Shown: positions 6,944-14,628, counted from the stretch's first letter. The stretch: 20,281 nucleotides of DNA from Candidatus Kuenenbacteria bacterium GW2011_GWA2_42_15 (GCA_000998185.1 LCCW01000003.1:1-20281); one strand, 5' to 3'. Notes: generated by a model from the sequence alone, not told the origin. Program-made: numbers and translations.

Positions 6944-7402
6944 ATGATCAAAAAAGAAATCTATCTCATCGCCCAAAACATCCGCAGTCTTTTTAATGTC
7001 GGCTCGCTCTTCCGTTCGGCTGATGTTTTTGGCGTGGATAAAATTTATCTTTGCGGCTATACTGCCGCCCCGCCTCGTTGTAAAATCAGCAAGGTCGCGC
7101 TTGGCGCAGACGCCTGGCTCCCTTGGGAAAAATGTTGGCAAACCCACCTGCTCGTTCACAAATTAAAAAAACAGGGCCTCAAAATCTATGCCCTGGAAAC
7201 CGGACCAACCACCACGCCCCTCAATAGCTTCCAGCCAAAATTTCCCTGCGCCCTAATCGTCGGCAATGAAGTCAAAGGCATCAGTAAAAAAATGCTATCC
7301 CTGGCCGATGAGACTGTCTCCATTCCGATGCTTGGCAAAAAAGAATCCCTGAATGTCTCCGTTGCCGCCGGCGTTGCCCTATACACCTTAAGGCAAGCTT
7401 AG
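6944..7402 (+). CDS. SpoU/TrmH (SPOUT) family RNA 2'-O-methyltransferase
   Basis: The 152-residue protein carries all three SpoU motifs: motif 1 NIRSLFNVGSLFRSAD (12-27), motif 2 LIVGNEVKGIS (104-114) and motif 3 IPMLGKKESLNVSVAAGVAL (127-146). These build the trefoil-knot SAM site. It consists of the catalytic domain only, like TrmL, without the N-terminal L30e-like substrate domain of RlmB. The target is therefore probably a tRNA, but an rRNA site cannot be excluded. The gene is divergent from rnhB, and its TAG stop overlaps the stop of leuS by four bases tail to tail, so there is no room for a terminator between them. Confidence 0.92.
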   Translation: MIKKEIYLIAQNIRSLFNVGSLFRSADVFGVDKIYLCGYTAAPPRCKISKVALGADAWLPWEKCWQTHLLVHKLKKQGLKIYALETGPTTTPLNSFQPKFPCALIVGNEVKGISKKMLSLADETVSIPMLGKKESLNVSVAAGVALYTLRQA

Positions 7403-10400
7403 CTAACTATGCTCAGCAGCTTTCCCTTAATATAAATAACTTTTTTGGGCTTTTGCCCGTTGAGCCATTTTTGTACTTTGTCTGATGCTAAAGCTGTTTT
7501 ACTCGCTTCGTTTTCAGTAATATCAGCTGGCATCATAATTTTATCCCGCACTTTGCCGTTGATTTGCACCACCAACTCAAATTCATCTGTTTGGATCAAA
7601 ACTGGATCATACTCCGGCCATTTTTCAAAAGCTAATGATTTATTATGACCCAATCTCTGCCACAATTCTTCACAAATATGCGGCGCAAAAGGCGATAAAA
7701 GCGTAATTAGTAATGTGTAATGAGTAATGTGCAGTTGATCTTGCTTTTCCATCTCATTAACTAAAATCATCAACTGCGCCACGGCGGTATTGAATTTCAT
7801 TACCTCAATATCTTCCCCGACTTTCTTAATCGTTTTATTTAACAAAATATCTAATTCCTTACTTTTGAATTTTGAGTTTTGAATTTTGAATTTTGATTGT
7901 AAATTCCACACCCGATTCAAAAACCGGTACACCCCGTTGACGCTTTTATCCTCCCAAGCAATAGCCTGGTCAAACGGCCCCAAAAACATTTCATAGACTC
8001 GCAAGGTGTCGGCTCCGAATTTTCTAATATACTCATCAGGGTTGATGACATTACCTTTGGATTTGCTCATCTTCACCCCACCACTGCCTAAAATCATGCC
8101 ATGCGCCGTGCGCTTGCCGTATGGTTCAACCCCGCATTCTTGCGGCACCGCGCCAATATCATATAAAAACTTCCACACAAACCGGGAGTATAAAAGATGA
8201 AGCGTGGTGTGTTCCATGCCGCCGTTATACCAATCCACTGGTAGCCAGTATTTGGCTTTTTCCGGATCCACCATTTGTTTATTATTTTTTGGATCAGTAT
8301 AGCGGATAAAATACCAGTTTGACCCGGCCCAGTTGGGCATCACATCTGTTTCCCGTCTGGCTTCCCCGCCGCACACCGGACATTTTGTTTTCACCCAACT
8401 CTCAATTTTCGCCAAAGGCGAATCGCCGTTTTCTGTCGGCATGAAATCATCAATATCTGGCAAAATAACTGGCAAGCTCTCATCCGCATACCAACCTGGA
8501 TTTAAAACTTCGCCCTGATTTAATTCTTCATTATTTTTGATTTTTGTCCCGCGGTCGCGGGATTGATTTTTGATTTTTCCCGCGCAGTTTTCGCAGAAAA
8601 CAAGCGGAATTGGCTCTCCCCAATATCTTTGCCGCGAAAAAATCCAATCATGCAGCTTATAATTCACTGCCTTTTTACTCAAACCTTTTTCTTCCAGCCA
8701 CTTAGTAATTTTTTCTTTAAATTCGTTGGTCGGCAAATCATTAAACTCGCCGGAGTTAACAGCAATGCCCTCGCCAGTAAAACATTCCTGTGCTTTCTGT
8801 GTTTTTGCCTGCCCGCCATAGCCTGCCTGCCCGCAATGCTTCGCATAGCGAGGCGGGCGGGCGGCATCAGGCGCTGGCAGGCGGGTGTTTTCTGTGTTTC
8901 TGTGTTTTTGTGCTTCCTTCACCACCTCAATTACCGGCAAATTATATTTTCTAGCGAACTCCCAATCTCTTTCATCGTGCGCCGGCACGGCCATAATTGC
9001 GCCAGTGCCATAACCCATCATCACATAATCAGCCACAAAAATCGGAATTTCTTTTCCATTTGCCGGATTTATCGCTTTTATGCCTTTCAACTCCACCCCT
9101 GTTTTTTCTTTATTCAAATCCGTTCTCTCCAAATCAGACTTCTTTCTAGATTGTTCAATATATTCTTCTGCTTCATTATAGTTTTGAATTTTGCCTTTTG
9201 CCTTTTGAATTAATTCGTGCTCCGGCGCCACCACCATAAAAGTCGCGCCAAACAAGGTGTCCGGTCGCGTAGTAAAAACCGTCAAAGAATCAGTCAATAG
9301 ATCAATTAATGATTTTGTGATCGGGTACAATTCTTTAAGTTCATCAGCCGCTGTTTGTTCGGCAATATATTTACCCGTTGCTTTCACTCTATACAGAGAG
9401 CGCATAGGAAAATAAGGATCAATCTCACCGACAATTTTATCTGTTAGAATAACTTCCCTCTTTGACTCGGCCGTCAAAACTTCCCCGCTCGGCAGGACCA
9501 AAGCTTTGCTATCCAGCCAATAAGCCTCCACATTGCCGCCGTGTTTAGCCGCCAACTTTTTATAATAACCCAGGATTCTCTGACTGATTTCCTCCCGCGA
9601 CAATGCTTGCTCGTCTTGACCGGCCAAGGCGTTTCTTTTCACTTGCGTCGGATCAATTGCCTGATCGTCAACAAAAAAACCCGTATCATCCGCCATGACC
9701 GGTAAATTGGTTTTTCCCTTATACGCCAGGGCTTTCTTAATGGCGTTATCTCTTAATCCGCCGCTTTCTTCAATATTAAGCAGCTCAAGACCTAAATCCT
9801 GGGGAGAATTAACTTTGCATGGAATGCGCGCGGCTTTTAATAATTTCTCAATCCTCGCCTTTTTGCTGGGATTACCCGAGGCGAAAAGCATCGCGGGAAA
9901 TTTTAACACTGGAAATTTTACCAAAGCTCCTTCGCTCCTCCCTATCCAATTGATCTGCTGGGTCTTGATCCGCTCCAGATAATCAACCTTGTCCAGATCA
10001 TCAATCAGTCTGTCCGCATATTTAGTAATCTTCAAAACCCACTGCTCTTTTTCTTTTTTTACCACTTCCCCGCCGCAGCGCTCGCACACACCGTTCACCA
10101 CCTCCTCGTTGGCCAGTCCGATTTTGCAGATAGTGCACCAATTGATGGTTTCTTTTTTCTTTTCCGCCAGCCCTTTTTTAAACATCTGCAAAAATATCCA
10201 TTCCGTCCATTTATAATAATCTTCATCGGTCGTAGAAAACGACCGCGACCAATCAAAAGAAAAACCTGCTTCTTTGAGCTGTTTGGAAAAAATTTTTATA
10301 TTATTTGCCGTGGTTACCTGCGGTTTTATCTTTTTCTTTATCGCGTAATTTTCCGCCGGCAAACCAAAACTGTCAAAACCAATCGGATACAAAACATTAT

Positions 10401-10611
10401 AGCCCTGCATCCGACGCTTACGGCAGATAATGTCCAGCGCCGTATTGGAACGCAAATGGCCAGTATGTAAACCATCGCCAGATGGATAAGGAAATTCAAT
10501 CAAACCATAAAACTTTTTCTTACTTTTGTCTTCCCTGATCTCAAACGATCCGTTTTCTGCCCAGTATTTTTGCCACTTTGGCTCAATTTGTTGAGGCTCA
10601 TATTTTTTCAT
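7399..10611 (-). CDS. leuS: Leucyl-tRNA synthetase with an inserted RdgB/HAM1-like domain
   Basis: This 1070-residue class Ia synthetase charges tRNA-Leu. Visible parts in order: the HIGH-type motif PYPSGDGLHTGHLR (41-54); a four-cysteine zinc ribbon (C159, C162, C176, C179); the CP1 editing domain with the threonine-rich TTRPDTLFG (447-455) and AVPAHDERD (541-549); a second CxxC pair (C673/C676 with C744/C747); the KMSKS loop (847-851); the anticodon-binding domain; and the C-terminal ELVVQINGKVRDK (1012-1024). Normal bacterial LeuRS has about 800-870 residues. The excess is explained by an RdgB-like insert (about 241-440) and several repeat-derived insertions (564-608, 684-689, 904-916). 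All catalytic and editing motifs remain, so the enzyme should be functional. The reading frame is continuous without frameshift. Start at the first ATG, just before the KYEPQQIEPKWQKYW motif. Confidence 0.97.
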   Translation of the reverse strand: MKKYEPQQIEPKWQKYWAENGSFEIREDKSKKKFYGLIEFPYPSGDGLHTGHLRSNTALDIICRKRRMQGYNVLYPIGFDSFGLPAENYAIKKKIKPQVTTANNIKIFSKQLKEAGFSFDWSRSFSTTDEDYYKWTEWIFLQMFKKGLAEKKKETINWCTICKIGLANEEVVNGVCERCGGEVVKKEKEQWVLKITKYADRLIDDLDKVDYLERIKTQQINWIGRSEGALVKFPVLKFPAMLFASGNPSKKARIEKLLKAARIPCKVNSPQDLGLELLNIEESGGLRDNAIKKALAYKGKTNLPVMADDTGFFVDDQAIDPTQVKRNALAGQDEQALSREEISQRILGYYKKLAAKHGGNVEAYWLDSKALVLPSGEVLTAESKREVILTDKIVGEIDPYFPMRSLYRVKATGKYIAEQTAADELKELYPITKSLIDLLTDSLTVFTTRPDTLFGATFMVVAPEHELIQKAKGKIQNYNEAEEYIEQSRKKSDLERTDLNKEKTGVELKGIKAINPANGKEIPIFVADYVMMGYGTGAIMAVPAHDERDWEFARKYNLPVIEVVKEAQKHRNTENTRLPAPDAARPPRYAKHCGQAGYGGQAKTQKAQECFTGEGIAVNSGEFNDLPTNEFKEKITKWLEEKGLSKKAVNYKLHDWIFSRQRYWGEPIPLVFCENCAGKIKNQSRDRGTKIKNNEELNQGEVLNPGWYADESLPVILPDIDDFMPTENGDSPLAKIESWVKTKCPVCGGEARRETDVMPNWAGSNWYFIRYTDPKNNKQMVDPEKAKYWLPVDWYNGGMEHTTLHLLYSRFVWKFLYDIGAVPQECGVEPYGKRTAHGMILGSGGVKMSKSKGNVINPDEYIRKFGADTLRVYEMFLGPFDQAIAWEDKSVNGVYRFLNRVWNLQSKFKIQNSKFKSKELDILLNKTIKKVGEDIEVMKFNTAVAQLMILVNEMEKQDQLHITHYTLLITLLSPFAPHICEELWQRLGHNKSLAFEKWPEYDPVLIQTDEFELVVQINGKVRDKIMMPADITENEASKTALASDKVQKWLNGQKPKKVIYIKGKLLSIVS
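7863..7897. repeat. Five tandem 7-base units inside leuS
   Basis: TTTTGAA-type units are repeated five times (third unit position 7 varies A, G or T). On the coding strand they yield SKFKIQNSKFK (about residues 906-916), a linker typical of text-like repeats in CPR proteins. It lies shortly after the KMSKS region, before the anticodon-binding helices. Confidence 0.75.
8538..8572. repeat. Palindrome with flanking direct repeats inside leuS
   Basis: TCCCGCG and CGCGGGA (8547-8553 and 8556-8562) are perfect inverse complements with a 2-base centre. The palindrome is bordered on both sides by the direct repeat TGATTTTTG (8538-8546 and 8564-8572). It encodes SRDRGT (684-689) in a basic, polar loop between the two CxxC pairs of the second zinc-ribbon-like region. 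The arrangement looks like a small insertion with a target duplication. Confidence 0.7.
8789..8920. repeat. GC-rich repeat insertion within the leuS reading frame
   Basis: GTGCTTTCTGTGTTTTT leads into GCCTGCCCGCC, CCTGCCTGCCCGC and the opposed GGCGGGCGGGCGGC, and ends again in TCTGTGTTTCTGTG. The leading CTTTCTGTGTTTTT and the CCTGCC/GGCGGG arms relate it to the intergenic elements at 6025-6257 and 12263-12441, although it is not a full copy. It encodes about 45 residues (564-608; QKHRNTENTRLPAPDAAR and onward) between the IEVV strand and FTGEGIAVNSGEF of the editing domain, a position where other LeuRS proteins have a short surface loop. Confidence 0.75.
9292..9891 (-). other. RdgB/HAM1-like NTP pyrophosphatase domain inside leuS
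   Basis: Residues 241-440 of LeuRS interrupt the expected join between WIGRSEGALVKF and LTVFTTRPDTLFG. The insert opens with MLFASGNPSKK, which matches the (A/T)-S/T-G-N-x-x-K start of HAM1 proteins (Lys250 would be the phosphate-binding lysine). It continues with EESGGLRDNAIKKA and LPVMADDTGFFVDD (Asp308-Asp309), corresponding to the E-x-G-x-x-x-x-E/D-N-A and ADDSG motifs. A PSGEVLTAE strand and an IDPYFPM segment resemble the later part, but the usual GFGYDP and SHR motifs are altered or absent. The family hydrolyses dITP, ITP and XTP to monophosphate and pyrophosphate. Activity here is unproven; the C-terminal half is divergent. Confidence 0.88.
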
Positions 10612-10694
10612 ATTTTCTATTTTTTATCTGTTCATCGATGCTCTTTTAATCTCACCGCTGTTCACCGTTAATCACCATCTTACTTTTTTAATTA

Positions 10695-10700
10695 ATTATA
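10695..10700 (-). promoter_or_regulatory. Possible -10 box for leuS
   Basis: A perfect TATAAT on the minus strand lies about 84 bases before the leuS ATG. No -35 of any quality lies 16-18 bases further upstream, so this is weak evidence. The rest of the 242-base divergent gap between leuS and the M23 gene shows no gene or clear structure, and no convincing promoter for the plus-strand gene. Confidence 0.3.
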
Positions 10701-10853
10701 TCTATCCTGCCCACCACCGCCGTCCTCTTACTTTTTATCTTAACACTTGCCAGCCCCGAAATCAAATAAATTTCTCTTTACTAAATTGCCTTTTCTTGAT
10801 ATTGTAAATACCAACGAATTGCTCCGCTATCCTGCGCCAATTTGTTAATTTTT

Positions 10854-12179
10854 ATGCTAAAAAAATTACGCCAACTCGCCGTTATCCTTTGGCACATTTT
10901 TTCCAAAATAACTCTTGGCCTCGGAAAAGGTTTGTGGCAAATATTTTTCGAGCGACTCCTTGTACCCGGCTATAAGGGTTTTTTATTTGGCAAAAAACAG
11001 ATCAACAATATATTTTTTGAGCCAAACCCAGAAAACGGCGCCCGTTTCTTGCCCAAAAGTTTCCATCGCTTGCACCTTGTTCATTCTATTATTTTGATGA
11101 TTTTTATTTTAAACATTATTAATAATTTTACCACCAAGAATACCTACGCCGAAGAGTTCAACAAAAACAGCGTTTTGGCAAAAATATTTATTTCCGAAGA
11201 CGGCGAGGAAATTGTTGAAAAACCTGTTATTAACAACAAAAAATTAAATCAGCCGAAATCGGAAAATATTTTGGCTGAACTGGCTACGATAGAAAATAAA
11301 AAATATTCTCCCTTTGGGTCTCCGGCTGATTCAACCGACAATAACATGCTAGCCATACTATCTCAATCCGGCGAGGCCCTAATCAAATCAGGAGCTTCGC
11401 CTTTCTTGGAAAATACCAACACGACTGGCTCCGCTAATAATACTATTCAATCTTATGAAGTCCAAGCTGGCGACACCCTAAGCAGTATTGCCGTCAAATT
11501 TAATATCTCCGTCAATACTTTACTTTGGGAAAACAACCTCTCCCTCAAAAGCTACATTCGGCCCGGAGAAAAACTGACCATCTTGCCAGCCAGCGGCGTG
11601 TCTTATGTTGTTAAAGCCGGTGATACTATCAGCGGCATCGCCAAAAAATTCAACGCTAGTGTTAATAAAATCTTATCCTACAATAAAATTGACGACAGCG
11701 CTGCCATTAAAATTAAACAAAAATTAATTATCCCTGACGCCAAACCAATCAGTACTGGTTCACTAGTTGCCAAAATGCCAAGCGCTGTTAAAAATATTTT
11801 TTCCAAGCCGTCTTCTGCTTCTGGCGGCGATTTGTTTTGGCCAACCGTCTCTCGGCGCATCACTCAATATTTTAGCTGGCGCCATACTGCCATTGACATT
11901 GGCGCCAAGTCAGGCGCGCCTATTTATGCTATTAGCGGCGGCCGCGTAGAAAGAGCTGGTTGGTCAACCGGCTATGGTTATAATATTGTCATCAACCACG
12001 GCAACGGCCTGAAAAGTTTGTATGCCCATGCTCAAAGACTCTATGTCAAAACCGGTGATCAGATCTCGGCCGGTGAAGTTATTGGTGAAGTCGGCTCTAC
12101 TGGTTGGTCAACCGGCCCGCACATTCATCTTGAAATTATCATTAACGGCGCCAGAGTCAACCCGCTTAGCTATTTATAA
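10854..12179 (+). CDS. LysM-LysM-M23 peptidoglycan endopeptidase, membrane-anchored
   Basis: I start this at the ATG at 10854 (441 residues); a TTG at 10842 would add four residues. There is no Shine-Dalgarno for either. After a basic N-terminal region, a hydrophobic segment at about 76-90 probably anchors the protein and exports the rest. Two LysM domains follow: YEVQAGDTLSSIAVKFNIS (about 200-246) and YVVKAGDTISGIAKKFNAS (about 250-295). The C-terminal M23 domain (about 328-441) has its zinc ligands: His344 and Asp348 in RHTAIDIG, and HIHLE (His423, His425), plus YAHAQ. It should cut peptide cross-links of the cell wall, held there by LysM. The domain order is like NlpD/EnvC or gamma-D-glutamyl endopeptidases; a purely regulatory role is unlikely because the ligands are complete. 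Confidence 0.94.
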   Translation: MLKKLRQLAVILWHIFSKITLGLGKGLWQIFFERLLVPGYKGFLFGKKQINNIFFEPNPENGARFLPKSFHRLHLVHSIILMIFILNIINNFTTKNTYAEEFNKNSVLAKIFISEDGEEIVEKPVINNKKLNQPKSENILAELATIENKKYSPFGSPADSTDNNMLAILSQSGEALIKSGASPFLENTNTTGSANNTIQSYEVQAGDTLSSIAVKFNISVNTLLWENNLSLKSYIRPGEKLTILPASGVSYVVKAGDTISGIAKKFNASVNKILSYNKIDDSAAIKIKQKLIIPDAKPISTGSLVAKMPSAVKNIFSKPSSASGGDLFWPTVSRRITQYFSWRHTAIDIGAKSGAPIYAISGGRVERAGWSTGYGYNIVINHGNGLKSLYAHAQRLYVKTGDQISAGEVIGEVGSTGWSTGPHIHLEIIINGARVNPLSYL

Positions 12180-12189
12180 AACCAATTAT

Positions 12190-12259
12190 AAAGACGACAC
12201 ACCCGCCTGCCATCGCCTAAGGGCGGAGCCAACGGCGGGCAGGTCAATGTGTCGCCTTT
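12190..12259. repeat. Long branched inverted repeat after the M23 gene
   Basis: AAAGACGACACA (12190-12201) pairs with TGTGTCGCCTTT (12248-12259) with one mismatch. CCTGCC (12206-12211) pairs with GGCAGG (12238-12243), and the centre contains two small hairpins (CGCC-TAAG-GGCG and GCC-AAC-GGC). It begins ten bases after the M23 stop codon. There is no T-run, so it is more likely an mRNA 3' end structure or a repeat element than a classical intrinsic terminator. Confidence 0.7.
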
Positions 12260-12262
12260 GAT

Positions 12263-12441
12263 ATTGACGGACTTACTTTTTTGCTTTCTGTGTTTTTCGC
12301 CCTGCGGGCGACCCCTGCCTGCCGCCTGCCTGCCGCCTGCCTGCCGCCTGCCTGCCGGTAGGCAGGGTAGGCAGGGTAGGCAGGCGCCTTCCATTCACGG
12401 GAATAATCTATTTGGGGAAATCGGCGGACTCAATTTCTCAA
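12263..12441. repeat. GC-rich mosaic repeat element, copy B
   Basis: This is the same modular element as at 6025-6257: ATTGACGGACTTA, CTGTGTTTTTCGCCCTGCGGGCGA, CCGCCTGCCTG-type units, the turn GCCGGTAGGCAGG, 9-base GGTAGGCAG units (fewer than in copy A), GCGCCTTCCATTCAC and GAATAATCTA, ending with ATCGGCGGACTCA. It lies between the convergent M23 and GspE genes. Together with 12190-12259 and the CTGTGTT-type low-complexity stretch at 12470-12510, it fills the whole gap; no gene is seen. Confidence 0.85.
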
Positions 12442-12510
12442 TTTCTAATTCCTTGTTCCTTGTTATTAGTGTTTTCGTGTTTTCTGTGCTTTCTGTGTTC
12501 CTTGTGTTTT

Positions 12511-14577
12511 TTATGTCACTCTGAACACTTCGTCCAAACTGGTAATCCCAGCTATTGCCTTTAGTATGCCATCCTGCTCCAGTGTCGCCATACCTTGACC
12601 AAGCGCTTTTTGTCTAACTCGTTGCTCTGATATTTCTCCTGACAGAATCAACTCTTTGATTTCGTCGGTAATGCTCAAAATTTCAAAAATGCCAATCTGC
12701 CCCTTATACCCCAAACCAGCGCACTTATCACAACCCTTCCCTTTATAAAATACTGCCTCGCTCAAATCTTTCATTTTTAAAACATTCTTCCGTCCTTCCG
12801 GCAAGGTTTCTAATACTTGTTTAATCTTTTGTCTAATTTCTTCCGTCAAATCTGCCTCCTGTTTGCATTCATTACAGATCCTTCTTATTAATCTCTGCGC
12901 CATTACCACATTGATGGCCGGTGATAATAAATATGGCTTGGCCCCTAAAGCCATAAATCTGGGTATTACTCCGGCCGCGCTGTTGGCGTGAATCGTGGAT
13001 AATACTAAATGTCCGGTCAAAGCGGCATTAATCACAATCTCTACTGTTTCTTGATCCCTGATTTCTCCCACTAAAATAATATCCGGATCTTGTCTGACTA
13101 TGGACCTCAACGCCTTGGCAAAAGTATACCCCTTATCTTCTCTCACTTCCGATTGATTAATGCCTTCCAGCTTGTATTCAATCGGGTCTTCAACGGTGAT
13201 AATCTTATTTTCTTGTATGTTTAATTTATGTAAAATAGCGTATAAAGTCGTTGTTTTGCCAGCGCCAGTTGGACCGGTTATGGCCAAAAGACCGTTCGGC
13301 TTCTCTATCTCTTTTAATAATATCGCGCGATTATAATCATCAACCCCCAGATTATCCAAGCTCATTTTTCTTATTTTGTCGTAAAATAAAATTCTGATCA
13401 CCACGCTCTCGCCATAATTGGTCGGTAAGGTGGAAACCCTGAAATCAATCGGGCTGCCCTGAACATTTAGGGTAAAATTGCCATCCTGCGGCTTGTCTTG
13501 AATGTTGATTTTCAACCCCGCGTTCAGTTTTATCCTGGAAACTAGGTACCCCCAATTTTCCTTGGCTATAACCGCCACATCATGTAAAACACCGTCCACC
13601 CTGAAACGCGCCTTGACTGTTTTTTCTTCTGTCTCCAGATGGATATCGCTCGCTTCTACCCTGGCGGCCGCCATAATAATAATACTGAGTATCTCCGTGG
13701 TTGAGGCTTGATTTATTTTTTCTTGGATACCAAAGATGTCATGAATCTCCAAACGGAAAGTTTCTATTTCTTTTTCTAAAACCTTAATGTCATCAATTCT
13801 CTCCACGCGCCTGGGTAAAGCGGAATAAAGCTTCAAAGCCGCTTCCACGCTGTCCTCGCTTGTTAAAAAAACTACGACTCGCAACCCGGGATAATCCTGT
13901 TTTATTCGCTCCACCAACCCTTGTTCATTATTGTCCATTCCTGTCGTCGCCAATCTGATTTCTTCCCCCTTTTTATATAAAAAACAGACCATGTTGTGTT
14001 GTTTTGCCGTCCCTTCATCAATCACCTTCAGCGCTTCTGCCACAATGGGCAATCCCTTCAAATTGATGTAGCCCAGGCCAAGGTTCATAGCTTTCATTTT
14101 TATCTGGTCTTCCTTTCTCTCTCTTTCCATGGCTTTTATTTTTTCGTTCAACTCTTCCTGTCGGTTGATTAAATTTAAATTATTCTTTATAAACTCCTTC
14201 GCTCTATCGGCCGCCGCTTTAATCTCATCAACCCCTTCCTTCTCTTCTTGTACATCAACTTTCGGCCCAACCGAATCTGTCGCCGGTAGCGCTGTCTCTT
14301 GCAAGTCGTCTTCTTTTTTTGAATTATTAAAAAAATTATCATTCCATCTTTCATAAAGTGGTCTTGTTTCCTCCTCTTCTCTCACCGCTTTCGATGGTTC
14401 ATTTGGAATTGGCGTCAATTCATCCTTAGTTACCAGCCGATCATTTAACTCTCGCGGCACGGCAAAGCCATCCCCGGCTTGAGGTTCATTATTTAAAAAA
14501 ACATCTTCTTCCCGGCCGTCATCGTTGCCTTCCAATAAATCATTTAATTTTTTTTGCGCCTCATCAATCTTTGGCAT
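12511..14577 (-). CDS. pilB: GspE/PulE/PilB-type pilus assembly or secretion ATPase
   Basis: I start this at the ATG at 14577 (688 residues); a TTG at 14628 would add 17 unlike residues. An acidic, low-complexity region of about 150 residues precedes a T2SSE N-terminal-like domain (about 160-255). The ATPase domain has Walker A GPTGAGKTTT (435-444), the Asp box region, Walker B DPDIILVGEIRD (497-508) and the His box TGHLVLSTIHAN (521-532). A four-cysteine zinc motif follows (C568/C571 and C616/C619). The protein powers pilin polymerisation at the inner membrane. PilB is preferred over GspE because CPR genomes usually carry type IV pili, but no other pilus gene is in the window. The gene follows the ligase by about 110 bases that hold a repeat fragment, so co-transcription is possible. 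A TAATAT 8 bases before the ATG is another option. Confidence 0.93.
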   Translation of the reverse strand: MPKIDEAQKKLNDLLEGNDDGREEDVFLNNEPQAGDGFAVPRELNDRLVTKDELTPIPNEPSKAVREEEETRPLYERWNDNFFNNSKKEDDLQETALPATDSVGPKVDVQEEKEGVDEIKAAADRAKEFIKNNLNLINRQEELNEKIKAMERERKEDQIKMKAMNLGLGYINLKGLPIVAEALKVIDEGTAKQHNMVCFLYKKGEEIRLATTGMDNNEQGLVERIKQDYPGLRVVVFLTSEDSVEAALKLYSALPRRVERIDDIKVLEKEIETFRLEIHDIFGIQEKINQASTTEILSIIIMAAARVEASDIHLETEEKTVKARFRVDGVLHDVAVIAKENWGYLVSRIKLNAGLKINIQDKPQDGNFTLNVQGSPIDFRVSTLPTNYGESVVIRILFYDKIRKMSLDNLGVDDYNRAILLKEIEKPNGLLAITGPTGAGKTTTLYAILHKLNIQENKIITVEDPIEYKLEGINQSEVREDKGYTFAKALRSIVRQDPDIILVGEIRDQETVEIVINAALTGHLVLSTIHANSAAGVIPRFMALGAKPYLLSPAINVVMAQRLIRRICNECKQEADLTEEIRQKIKQVLETLPEGRKNVLKMKDLSEAVFYKGKGCDKCAGLGYKGQIGIFEILSITDEIKELILSGEISEQRVRQKALGQGMATLEQDGILKAIAGITSLDEVFRVT

Positions 14578-14628
14578 AAAAACAATATTAATTTCTTGAT
14601 TTTCAGCCTTGGGCTGATCCGCCCTCAA

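Noticed and set aside
8563..9213. A 216-codon plus-strand ORF opposite leuS.
   Set aside because: It is the antisense shadow of strongly conserved LeuRS motifs, and its peptide is rich in Phe, Cys and Ile without domain features.
7399..10611. The possibility that the large leuS is a fusion of two genes by a missed stop or frameshift.
   Set aside because: The frame is continuous, and synthetase motifs lie on both sides of the RdgB-like insert (HIGH before; TTRPDT, KMSKS after), so it is an internal insertion, not an end-to-end fusion.
10842..10853. TTG at 10842 as the start of the M23 peptidase gene.
   Set aside because: An ATG lies only four codons downstream and the extra residues add no recognised feature; neither start has a Shine-Dalgarno, so ATG is preferred.
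12470..12510. Repeated CTGTGTT-type units considered as a CRISPR-like or regulatory array.
   Set aside because: Units are short, irregular and without spacers of constant length; this is low-complexity sequence linked to the neighbouring repeat element. No cas genes are in the window.
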